Source: Paenibacillus sp. (GTDB taxonomy: Bacteria > Bacillota > Bacilli > Paenibacillales > Paenibacillaceae). From it: a DNA stretch of 64,000 nucleotides. Location: positions 124,001 to 188,000 of the forward strand of contig JAILZT010000004.1 of assembly GCA_023512345.1 (NCBI GenBank). The letters are read 5' to 3'. Shown here piece after piece: positions 8,837-16,229 of the stretch (its first letter is position 1; each line of letters opens with the position of its first letter). The notes below the pieces were generated by a model. The model saw only the letters and a program-made list of their open reading frames with translations. It was not told where the DNA came from and did no database searches. The translations under genes and the position numbers were made by a program.

Positions 8837-9874
8837 TCATTTCTTTCCAAGAGAATACATGGATGATTCACGGATAATCAGACGGTGTGGAATCACAAAT
8901 CTGTTCGTGTAACCGGCTCCAATAGCTGCTTTCTGAATGCCTTGTATCAAAACTTGGGAAGCCGTGTAGCCTAGGTGATAAATTCCGATATCAATGCTGC
9001 TAATCGGGGGACTCGATAATTCCGAAAGTGGGATATTATTAAAGCTGACAATAGCCAGGTCTTCTGGAACACTATATTTCAGCTCACTTAACCCACGCAG
9101 TACCCCAAAAGCCACCATATCATCAACGACTACTAGTGCAGTTGGCCGATTCGGGAGATTCATGAAAAAAGACATGGCCCGGTATCCGCTATCCTGCAAA
9201 AACTCACCTTCTACTATCCATTCAGGCCGCATTTCAAGTTCGCTCTTTTGCATGGCCTTACGGTACCCTTCCAGACGATCGCGTGAAACAATAAGGTTTT
9301 GCGGACCACTGACAAAGCCAATTCGTTCGTGTCCCATAGATATCAGGTGGTTCGTAGCGTCATAAGCTGCCATCACATTATCATTATCGACAGATAGAAT
9401 ATTCTCATAACGGTCACTACGTCCTACAAGTACGAAAGGATAACCGTTGTTCTCCAAAAAATCAATTACAGCATCGTCTTTGCGTGAATACAGCAGAATA
9501 ACGCCGTCAACACGGCGCCCTTTAAGAAGACGGGAGGCTGCCTCCAGTTCTTCCTTTTCGTTTGCTCCAGAGCTGATGAGAACATCATAGCCGGAACGGC
9601 TGGCTTGCGTGACAACACCTCGGATTAATTCCATGAAAAACAAATTTGAGAACAGTTCTTCAGCTGGTTTCGGAAGGATGATACAAATGCTATTCGTGGT
9701 CTTCGAGACCAGGCTCTTAGCCATCATGTTAGGGTGATAGCCCATTTCCTCCATAATAACTTTAACCTTACGAGAAGTTTCTAGGCTGATTCTGGGATGG
9801 CCCGACAAAACCCGAGACACCGTTGAAGGTGATACACCGGCTTTCTTGGCAACATCCTTGATGGTAACTGTCAT
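8837..9874 (-). CDS. malR: LacI family regulator, probable MalR
   Basis: 345 residues. The N-terminal helix-turn-helix is TIKDVAKKAGVSPSTVSRVLSG, followed by the hinge and a periplasmic-binding-protein-like sensor domain (from about residue 60) ending at IIRESSMYSLGKK. LacI-type regulators of this kind bind palindromes centred on CG and are released by sugar. Its position, with divergent or flanking maltose genes and three related CG-centred palindromes nearby, makes maltose or maltodextrin control the best inference. A candidate autoregulatory site lies just before its start. The ATG follows AAGGAGG. The effector cannot be read from the sequence. Confidence 0.85.
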   Translation of the reverse strand: MTVTIKDVAKKAGVSPSTVSRVLSGHPRISLETSRKVKVIMEEMGYHPNMMAKSLVSKTTNSICIILPKPAEELFSNLFFMELIRGVVTQASRSGYDVLISSGANEKEELEAASRLLKGRRVDGVILLYSRKDDAVIDFLENNGYPFVLVGRSDRYENILSVDNDNVMAAYDATNHLISMGHERIGFVSGPQNLIVSRDRLEGYRKAMQKSELEMRPEWIVEGEFLQDSGYRAMSFFMNLPNRPTALVVVDDMVAFGVLRGLSELKYSVPEDLAIVSFNNIPLSELSSPPISSIDIGIYHLGYTASQVLIQGIQKAAIGAGYTNRFVIPHRLIIRESSMYSLGKK

Positions 9875-9886
9875 AGAAACCTCCTT

Positions 9887-9902
9887 ATGGAACCGTTTGC
9901 TT
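9887..9902. promoter_or_regulatory. Candidate autoregulatory operator of the LacI-type gene
   Basis: ATGGAACCGTTTGCTT has one good half-site (CGTTTGC) of the CAAACGTTTG operator and a weaker second half. It lies 12 bases before the regulator's start codon, where binding would block expression. Confidence 0.45.
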
Positions 9903-10031
9903 TACACAGTAATATTAATCGAAGTAAAGTTAATTGTAAATAGATAAACTCCTTCAGGATTATAATCAGAATCGCCATATACTCAATGATAAACGGATTA
10001 ATTTTGAATGATCGGCCACTTCTAGTATCCC

Positions 10032-10069
10032 CAAAAGCCATCTTCATATCAAAAGATTGATGGCTTTTG
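10032..10069. terminator. Hairpin downstream of the neopullulanase gene
   Basis: An 11-bp inverted repeat CAAAAGCCATC/GATGGCTTTTG lies about 40 bases beyond the neopullulanase stop. There is no distinct T run after the stem, so it may be a weak terminator or a message-end stabiliser. The rest of 9903-10110 shows only AT-rich sequence. Confidence 0.5.
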
Positions 10070-10110
10070 AAGGTTTAAATGGGGCTTATTGAAAAAAAAT
10101 GCTTCTATTA

Positions 10111-11856
10111 TTAATAGACCGCCTTAAGGACTGCATAACCGTGAGCAGGAAGCTTAACAGATAGAGTGCCGCGTTCTGCCCGAAGCGAATCGTCAGTAAA
10201 GACATTTGTCCACTTGCGCTCTTCAACAGATAAGTGGAAGTGTTGGATCGTTTCATCTGTATTAACTAGCACAATTAGAACATCCTCACCCAGTCGACGC
10301 TCATAAGCTAATTTGGTTCCTTGGCGTCCAGCCTCAAGGAAGGTTAAGGTTCCAGTGCGAAGTGCAGGATGGCTGGCACGAATATCAATCAATCTGCGGT
10401 AAAAGGCTAACAAATTCCGATCCTGATTGTCTTCATTCCATTCCATGCATTTACGACAGTCAGGATCGGCACCGCCGTCCATTCCGATCTCGTCACCATA
10501 ATAGATGCAAGGGGTACCCATGAAGGTGAATTGAAACAAAGCAGCCAACTTCTGTTTTTCCTTATCCCCTTTAGCAATGGTAAGCAAGCGTGGAGTATCA
10601 TGGCTGTCGAGTAGGTTGAATGCAACCTCACTAGCCTGGAGGGGATAGCGGGATAATTGTTTGCCGATTGAATTTGCAAAACCTTCAGCATCAAGTTTAC
10701 CGAGAACAAAGAAATCAATTACCGCATTGGTGAACGGATAATTCATTACAGCATCGAACTTGTCTCCCTCCAACCATGGGGCGGATTCATGCCATATTTC
10801 CCCTAGGATGTAGGCATCAGGATTGGCTCGTTTGACTACCTTGCGGAATTCGCGCCAGAACTCGTGGCTCACCTCGTTGGCTACATCCAAACGCCAGCCG
10901 TCAATACCTATCTCTTTAATCCAGTATTCAGCAACCTCCAGTAAATACTGTTTAACTTCAGGGTTCTCAGTGTTGAGCTTTGGCATTAAGGGTTCAAAGG
11001 CAAAGGTATCATATGATGGGATCTCATTTTGGATTTCAAGCGGAAATTGATTAACATGGAACCAATCCTTATAAGGTGATTCTGCTCCTTTTTCCAGCAC
11101 ATCTACAAAGGGGGCGAAGGTTTTTCCGGCATGATTGAAGACTGCATCCAGCAGAACGCGAATCCCACGCTCATGGCAGACATCGACCAGCTTTTTCAAT
11201 GTTTTAGCATCCCCAAATTGTGGGTCAACCTGCATATAATCTTCCGTATCGTACTTGTGGTTCGTCGTCGCTGTGAAGATAGGGGTGAAATAAATTGCAT
11301 TGATGCCCAGTTCACTTAAATAATCCAAGTGATCGATAACACCCTGCAGATCTCCTCCAAAGAAGCTGTCTCGCTCCGGTTTACCGCCCCAAGGTTGTAC
11401 ATTATCCGGATCCAGACTAGGATCACCATTCGCGAAGCGTTCAGGAAAGATTTGATAAAAGATGGCATCTTTGACCCAAGCCGGTGGTGTAAAAACATCG
11501 CTGCGATTTATGTAGGGAAATTCGAATAGTTTCTCGGGATTCTCTGGACGGGTGGTTTGAAACTCGCTTTCGGTCATCCACATGCGTTCATGATCCTTTT
11601 GCAGTAAAAATCCATATTTCAAGCGGCGATGAGGGGGAACCGTCTCGCATTCCCAGTAATCGAACATTTCATCAGAGGTGAAAAGACTCATAGGGATGAG
11701 CTCCTTGGTAGTGTCCCAAGTATATTTATCTCCTGTCCAAGCGTAAACCTGAGTTAGATCTCCTTTTTTGGCCCTTAGGCGCAAGTGAATGGTGTTCTGA
11801 TCATAAGCATAAGACCAATTTAACCTAGGACGATGATATACAGCTTCCAATAACAT
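10111..11856 (-). CDS. Neopullulanase / cyclomaltodextrinase / maltogenic amylase (GH13)
   Basis: 581 residues. An N-terminal CBM34-type beta domain (1-120) precedes the GH13 barrel that starts at WVKDAIFYQIFPERF. Catalytic residues are visible as Asp in GWRLDVANE, Glu in ILGEIWHES and Asp in LLDSHDTPR. The N-terminal domain and the barrel insert are typical of the GH13_20 group, whose members dimerise and hydrolyse cyclodextrins, pullulan and maltodextrins inside the cell. No signal peptide is present. It would trim imported maltodextrins to maltose for the phosphorylase. The ATG follows GGGAGGAA. It has its own promoter and a leader with an intrinsic terminator (see 11955-12104). Confidence 0.92.
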   Translation of the reverse strand: MLLEAVYHRPRLNWSYAYDQNTIHLRLRAKKGDLTQVYAWTGDKYTWDTTKELIPMSLFTSDEMFDYWECETVPPHRRLKYGFLLQKDHERMWMTESEFQTTRPENPEKLFEFPYINRSDVFTPPAWVKDAIFYQIFPERFANGDPSLDPDNVQPWGGKPERDSFFGGDLQGVIDHLDYLSELGINAIYFTPIFTATTNHKYDTEDYMQVDPQFGDAKTLKKLVDVCHERGIRVLLDAVFNHAGKTFAPFVDVLEKGAESPYKDWFHVNQFPLEIQNEIPSYDTFAFEPLMPKLNTENPEVKQYLLEVAEYWIKEIGIDGWRLDVANEVSHEFWREFRKVVKRANPDAYILGEIWHESAPWLEGDKFDAVMNYPFTNAVIDFFVLGKLDAEGFANSIGKQLSRYPLQASEVAFNLLDSHDTPRLLTIAKGDKEKQKLAALFQFTFMGTPCIYYGDEIGMDGGADPDCRKCMEWNEDNQDRNLLAFYRRLIDIRASHPALRTGTLTFLEAGRQGTKLAYERRLGEDVLIVLVNTDETIQHFHLSVEERKWTNVFTDDSLRAERGTLSVKLPAHGYAVLKAVY

Positions 11857-11954
11857 AAGAAAATTCCTCCCAAGTAGTGGTGAGCGTAAGCCCCCTGAAA
11901 TATAAAATAAAAAGCAAGATCAGTAACTGAAAATAAATTCAACCCTAATTCAGT

Positions 11955-12003
11955 CATAAAAAATAGGTACATCCCAAGCAAATTTGCTCCCGAGGATGTA
12001 CCT
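11955..12003 (-). terminator. Intrinsic terminator inside the neopullulanase leader
   Basis: On the minus strand a perfect 10-bp stem (AGGTACATCC/GGATGTACCT, 11994-12003 with 11965-11974) encloses the palindrome AGCAAATTTGCT and is followed by TATTTTTTATG. It lies between the promoter at 12076-12104 and the start codon at 11856, so most transcripts should stop here unless something prevents it. Confidence 0.75.
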
Positions 12004-12075
12004 GTCATAAGTAACATTGCCTTTTTATTGTGCAAGCCAGATAAACTTAATAGGGCGTTTCACTGATCGATTTGG

Positions 12076-12104
12076 ATTATAGCATGAACAAAAAGGGTCT
12101 TCAA
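12076..12104 (-). promoter_or_regulatory. SigA-type promoter of the neopullulanase gene
   Basis: On the minus strand TTGAAG (12099-12104) and a perfect TATAAT (12076-12081) are separated by 17 bases. A TTTGTACAAA palindrome lies immediately upstream (12110-12119), at a position suitable for a regulator. Confidence 0.75.
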
Positions 12105-12230
12105 TCTATTTTGTACAAACCATTGCACAAATATTCACACAGCATAGATTCTTTTTTTAGAGATAACAGGATATATATTCTAGATTAGTACTTAGTATGG
12201 CTGCTGTTTGAGAGGAGGAATACGAAATTC

Positions 12231-12320
12231 ATGAACCAAAAGCTTGAAAAAAACACCCAAAACAGAGTTATCCTGCAAAAAGTGAAGAAAACAGACTATT
12301 ATCTTAATGAATTCGCCTAA
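12231..12320 (+). CDS. Possible 29-residue small protein before the mdx promoter
   Basis: An ATG follows GAGGAGGAATACGAAATTC, a full AGGAGG motif with rather long spacing, and opens a 29-codon frame ending in TAA. The product would be basic and hydrophilic (MNQKLEKNTQ..., KVKKTDYYLNEFA). It lies between the neopullulanase promoter and the mdxE promoter, about 220 bases before mdxE. I recognise no family. It may be a real small protein, a leader peptide, or chance. Confidence 0.35.
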   Translation: MNQKLEKNTQNRVILQKVKKTDYYLNEFA

Positions 12321-12338
12321 AATGCCCAGATTCAGTAT

Positions 12339-12378
12339 GTGCAAACGTTTTTACAAACAAACATTACTGTTGTATGAT
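12339..12378 (+). promoter_or_regulatory. mdxE promoter with overlapping MalR-type operator
   Basis: TTTACA (12350-12355), 17 bases, TATGAT (12373-12378) form a SigA promoter. The operator-like GTGCAAACGTTTTTAC (12339-12354) overlaps the -35 element, so a bound LacI-type protein would block polymerase. A further palindromic cre-like GAAGCGCTTTC lies at about 12391-12401, near the expected transcription start. Confidence 0.7.
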
Positions 12379-12464
12379 GTATTCATGAATGAAGCGCTTT
12401 CTAAACTTGTTAATGATGAAGCAGGTAGGCTAAATGTTGGAATACACCTTTTTTTCGCCTTCTC

Positions 12465-12478
12465 TGAAATCGTTTGCG
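12465..12478 (+). promoter_or_regulatory. cre-like site in the mdxE leader
   Basis: TGAAATCGTTTGCG matches 12 of 14 positions of the CcpA consensus TGWAARCGYTWNCW and also resembles a MalR half-site. It lies about 60 bases before mdxE, downstream of the promoter, where a roadblock would act. Confidence 0.5.
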
Positions 12479-12540
12479 CAAGTTTTTGCAGCGTGTTGCT
12501 ATGAATATTTTTGCTTTATAAAACGGGAGGGGTTAACGAA

Positions 12541-13863
12541 ATGAAGTTGAAAAAACTCATGGTTCTAACTGCGGCTTGCTCAATGGTTCTGTCTATTACA
12601 GCATGCGGCAACAATGCAAACAATGGGGGAAATGCAGAAGCTACTAATGCACCTGCAGCAAATACTACAGAGAATAGCACAAACACCACTAACACAGCAG
12701 TTACAGATGAAGTTGTACCTGAAGAGGGTGCTACACTGACTGTATGGGAAAGTAAAGAAGAAAGACCTTTTGCAGAAGAAATCGCCAAACAGTTCACAGC
12801 AAAATATAATGTTCAAGTTAAAATTGAAGAAGTTGCACCACCCGATCAAGTAACTAAGCTTACACAAGATGGTCCATCCGGACTGGCTGCAGACGTTATT
12901 CTGATTCCTCACGATAACTTGGGTAAAGCTGCTAGCGCCAGCCTGTTGCTGCCTAACGACATTTTCGCTGAACAGACAAAATCCGCTAACACAGAAGCTT
13001 CCATTATTGGATCGACTTTTGACGGCGAATTGTATGGTTACCCAAGAGCGGCAGAAACTTATGCTTTGTTCTACAACAAATCATTAGTTAAAGAAGCTCC
13101 GAAGTCATTTGATGACGTTCTTGCCTTCAGCAAAACGTTCACAGATAAATCCAAGAACAGATACGGAATTATGTGGGAAGTTGGTAACCTGTACTTCAAC
13201 TACATGTTCATCTCCTCCAATGGCGGATATCTCTTCGGCGATAACGGCACAAACAAAGACGATATTGGTCTTAACAGTGATGGAGCAATCACTGGCCTTA
13301 AAGCTTTTGTGAAAATGAAAGAAGCTTTGCCGATCAAGAGCGGTGATATCAATGCTGATATCAAACGCAGCTTGTTCAACACAGGTGATGTTGCTATGGA
13401 TATTACAGGCCCTTGGGAACTTGCTGGTTACAAAACAGCCCTTGGCGATAACCTAGGAATCGCTCCAATCCCTACAATTGAAGGTAAAACAGCAATTACT
13501 TTCTCGGGTATCAAAATCTTTGCAGTTAATGCGTACTCGCAATATCCCAATGCTGCTAAATTGTATGCCAGCTTCGCTTCTAACAAAGAAGCTCAACTTC
13601 TCTTGAACAAGACAATCGGATCTGTACCTACAAACAATGAAGCTCTGGTTGATCCGCAAATCGCTGAAGATCCTTACGTATCCGCTTTTGCGGAGCAAGC
13701 TAAGAACTCCCAGCCTATGCCTTCCATTCCTGAAATGGGCAACGTATGGAGCCCTGTGAACGCTGCGCTTCCTGAGATTTGGGATAAAGACATCGATCCT
13801 AAAGTTGCCATGGACAAAGCGGTTCAACAAATTAAGGATTTGAACAACGGAGCAGCTAAATAA
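12541..13863 (+). CDS. mdxE: Maltose/maltodextrin ABC transporter binding lipoprotein
   Basis: 440 residues. The signal peptide MKLKKLMVLTAACSMVLSITAC ends in the lipobox SITAC, so it is lipid-anchored outside the membrane. A Asn/Thr-rich linker follows (about 22-60). The mature part is a family 1 sugar-binding protein (LTVWESKEERPFAEEIAKQF, then YPRAAETYALFYNKSLV and VAMDITGPWELAGYK), close to MalE/MalX. It captures maltodextrins and hands them to the permeases encoded next. The ATG at 12541 follows GGGAGGGG. There is no ATPase gene in the cluster, so a shared MsmX-type ATPase encoded elsewhere is expected. A hairpin follows the stop. Confidence 0.93.
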   Translation: MKLKKLMVLTAACSMVLSITACGNNANNGGNAEATNAPAANTTENSTNTTNTAVTDEVVPEEGATLTVWESKEERPFAEEIAKQFTAKYNVQVKIEEVAPPDQVTKLTQDGPSGLAADVILIPHDNLGKAASASLLLPNDIFAEQTKSANTEASIIGSTFDGELYGYPRAAETYALFYNKSLVKEAPKSFDDVLAFSKTFTDKSKNRYGIMWEVGNLYFNYMFISSNGGYLFGDNGTNKDDIGLNSDGAITGLKAFVKMKEALPIKSGDINADIKRSLFNTGDVAMDITGPWELAGYKTALGDNLGIAPIPTIEGKTAITFSGIKIFAVNAYSQYPNAAKLYASFASNKEAQLLLNKTIGSVPTNNEALVDPQIAEDPYVSAFAEQAKNSQPMPSIPEMGNVWSPVNAALPEIWDKDIDPKVAMDKAVQQIKDLNNGAAK

Positions 13864-13907
13864 ATCATAAGTTCACAATCAAAGAATTAGCAGCCTATAG
13901 TGGAATC

Positions 13908-13943
13908 AACTTGCCCGCCGCACAAGTTAGCGGCGGGCAAGTT
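13908..13943 (+). terminator. GC-rich hairpin between mdxE and mdxF
   Basis: A perfect 14-bp stem AACTTGCCCGCCGC/GCGGCGGGCAAGTT (8-nt loop) lies in the mdxE-mdxF gap with no T run. It is better explained as an mRNA-stabilising or partial-termination hairpin that keeps the binding protein in excess over the permeases than as a true terminator. Confidence 0.7.
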
Positions 13944-13977
13944 ACTGATTCTGCGCGGAGAGGAGAACGGAAGGGAA

Positions 13978-15291
13978 ATGCAGCGACATCGAACGAGAGC
14001 CGCAATACTGTCGACCATATTCATGGGATTGGGACAAATATATAACCGCCAATTCATCAAAGGGTTAATCTTCCTTGCTGTAGAAGCTTTCAGTGTGTAT
14101 TATTTTATCGGCAATCTTGGCCGGGCAATATGGGGCATTACCTCATTGGGGGATGCAGCCAGTCATTTTGAAAAGGTAAAGGGTATCAAGCAATTGATTC
14201 CCGGAGACCACTCGATTTATATCTTGATCCAAAGTTTAATTACCCTGATTATTTTTATCGTGATTCTAATCGCCTGGTATATGAATATTAAAGACGCTTA
14301 TAAGACTGGAGTGGAACGTGAAGCCGGTCTTCAATCGAATTCGTTCAAACAAACGATTCGGTATATACTGGATTATAAATTTGCCCAAACGTTCCTGATC
14401 CTACCGACTATCGGTATTTTATTCTTTACCGTGATGCCGATTATCTTCATGATCATGTTGGCATTTACCAACTATGCTGCGCCGAATCATTTGCCTCCGG
14501 CCAAATTGGTAGACTGGGTCGGGTTTGAAACCTTCCGAAACTTGCTAGTCCTTAAGACTTGGAGTCATACTTTCTATGGAGTTTTAACTTGGACGATTAT
14601 CTGGGCCGTACTCTCGACCGTTACTACATATTTTGGTGGTTTATTGGTCGCTCTGCTGGTCAGCCAACGCGGCATCCGCTTCAAAGGCATGTGGAGAGTT
14701 ATTCTCATTGTGCCCTATGCGGTTCCGCAGCTAATCTCCTTGCTGCTGATGCGTAATTTGTTCAATGGTCAGTTTGGTCCAATTAACCAATATCTCGGAT
14801 ACTTCGGGATGGGTGGATTGCCTTGGCTAACGGATCCTTTCTGGGCGAAAGTTACAGTTATTGTCGTTAACATGTGGGTGGGTATTCCGGTATCCATGCT
14901 GCTTATCATGGGTGTGTTAACCACAATACCACGGGATATGTACGAAGCAGCTGAGGTGGATGGTGCATCGGCGTATCAGAAATTCCGTATTGTTACGCTG
15001 CCAATGATCCTTTTCTCAACAGCCCCTACATTGATTATGCAGTTTGCCGGCAATATCAATAACTTTAATGCGATCTTCCTGTTGACTGGCGGTAACCCGG
15101 TTAATGGTAATTATCAATACGCCGGTTCCACGGATTTGTTGGTAACATGGCTTTATAAGTTAACGCTCGATCAGAATAAAAACAACATGGCTTCTGCTAT
15201 AGGGATCATTATCTTCGTGATTGTGGCATCGTTCTCCCTGTACAATTACCGCCGGACCAAATCATTTAAAGAGGAGGACATGATACAATGA
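13978..15291 (+). CDS. mdxF: Maltodextrin ABC transporter permease, MalF type
   Basis: 437 residues from the ATG at 13978, with GGAAGGG just upstream. The first 130 residues carry two or three hydrophobic segments starting FMGLGQIYNRQFIKGLIF, an N-terminal extension typical of Firmicute MalF proteins. A six-helix permease core follows. The ATPase-docking EAA loop is seen as EAAEVDGASAYQKFRIVTLP. It forms the membrane channel with MdxG. The stop codon overlaps the mdxG start by four bases (ATGA), indicating translational coupling. Confidence 0.93.
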   Translation: MQRHRTRAAILSTIFMGLGQIYNRQFIKGLIFLAVEAFSVYYFIGNLGRAIWGITSLGDAASHFEKVKGIKQLIPGDHSIYILIQSLITLIIFIVILIAWYMNIKDAYKTGVEREAGLQSNSFKQTIRYILDYKFAQTFLILPTIGILFFTVMPIIFMIMLAFTNYAAPNHLPPAKLVDWVGFETFRNLLVLKTWSHTFYGVLTWTIIWAVLSTVTTYFGGLLVALLVSQRGIRFKGMWRVILIVPYAVPQLISLLLMRNLFNGQFGPINQYLGYFGMGGLPWLTDPFWAKVTVIVVNMWVGIPVSMLLIMGVLTTIPRDMYEAAEVDGASAYQKFRIVTLPMILFSTAPTLIMQFAGNINNFNAIFLLTGGNPVNGNYQYAGSTDLLVTWLYKLTLDQNKNNMASAIGIIIFVIVASFSLYNYRRTKSFKEEDMIQ

Positions 15292-16133
15292 GCGGACGTA
15301 AATTTGGCAACTTTGTACGTTTGACAGCCAGTTATATTGTCTTAATTGCGCTTTCTATTGCTGCACTATATCCGGCGTTGTGGATTCTTCTTGCGTCGTT
15401 CCGTCCCGGTAAATCTTTGTACAGCAAAACGTTAATTCCTGAGCAATTCACTTTATCACATTATACTGAACTCTTTACTTCGCCGGTCTACATGTTCGGA
15501 ACGTGGTATATGAATACTTTTAAAATCGCCTTTTTCTCCATGTTAATTGGTGTGGTTCTTACTTTGCTCACTAGTTATGCTGTATCGAGATTCAGATTCA
15601 GAGCACGGAAAACAGCGTTGTCTGTCGTATTGATTCTGGGGATGTTCCCAGGCTTTATGAGCATGATTGCTATTTATCTGCTGCTTAAAGAGTTCCATTT
15701 GCTGGATACTCACATCGCGCTGATTCTGGTTTATGCTGCAGGTGCTCCACTCGGGGGCACATTTATCGCCAAGGGTTATCTGGATACTATTCCGCGATCT
15801 TTGGATGAAGCGGCTCGTATTGATGGTGCAAGCAATTTCGGCATATTTATGAGAGTTATTCTACCGCTGTCCCGTCCCATGATTACTTATATGGCGCTGA
15901 CACAATTTGTTGGGCCTTGGGTGGATTTCATCTTTGCAAGACTTATACTGCGGACCAAGGAAAACTGGACCGTAGCCGTCGGTATGTGGGATATGGTAAA
16001 TACGATGCAGAACAGTAACTTCACATTATTCGCGGCTGGTGCTGTGATGATTTCGATACCTATTATGATTCTGTTCGCATTCCTGCAGCGTCTGCTTGTA
16101 GACGGTTTGACTGCGGGGGCCAGCAAAGGGTAA
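15288..16133 (+). CDS. mdxG: Maltodextrin ABC transporter permease, MalG type
   Basis: 281 residues with six membrane segments. The EAA loop reads DEAARIDGASNFGIFMRVILP, which docks the ATPase. MalG-type permeases pair with MalF-type subunits. Its start overlaps mdxF by four bases and AGGAGG lies just before it, inside mdxF. A terminator-like hairpin follows its stop, so the importer operon probably ends here, with the chemoreceptor gene expressed separately or by readthrough. Confidence 0.93.
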   Translation: MSGRKFGNFVRLTASYIVLIALSIAALYPALWILLASFRPGKSLYSKTLIPEQFTLSHYTELFTSPVYMFGTWYMNTFKIAFFSMLIGVVLTLLTSYAVSRFRFRARKTALSVVLILGMFPGFMSMIAIYLLLKEFHLLDTHIALILVYAAGAPLGGTFIAKGYLDTIPRSLDEAARIDGASNFGIFMRVILPLSRPMITYMALTQFVGPWVDFIFARLILRTKENWTVAVGMWDMVNTMQNSNFTLFAAGAVMISIPIMILFAFLQRLLVDGLTAGASKG

Positions 16134-16166
16134 GTGTAAAACTCCATTTTTCGTTAAGTATTAACA

Positions 16167-16212
16167 GGGTACAGCCTTTATGCAGCATTAGAGGTCTGTA
16201 CCCTTATTTTGT
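16167..16212 (+). terminator. Terminator after mdxG
   Basis: An 8-bp stem GGGTACAG/CTGTACCC (16167-16174 with 16196-16203) is followed by TTATTTTG. It ends only about 20 bases before the chemoreceptor start codon, so readthrough could feed that gene. Confidence 0.65.
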
Positions 16213-16229
16213 CATGGGGAGAGAACGTT

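Noticed and set aside
11820..12035. Minus-strand 71-codon frame over the neopullulanase leader
   Set aside because: It runs through the promoter-proximal terminator hairpin and the gene's ribosome binding site and has none of its own.
11955..12070. T-box or RAT element in the neopullulanase leader
   Set aside because: There is no T-box sequence (TGGNACCGCG) and no GGATTGTTACTG-type RAT; only the terminator is clear.
12307..12504. Plus-strand 65-codon frame before mdxE
   Set aside because: It covers the mdxE promoter and operator sites and lacks a ribosome binding site.
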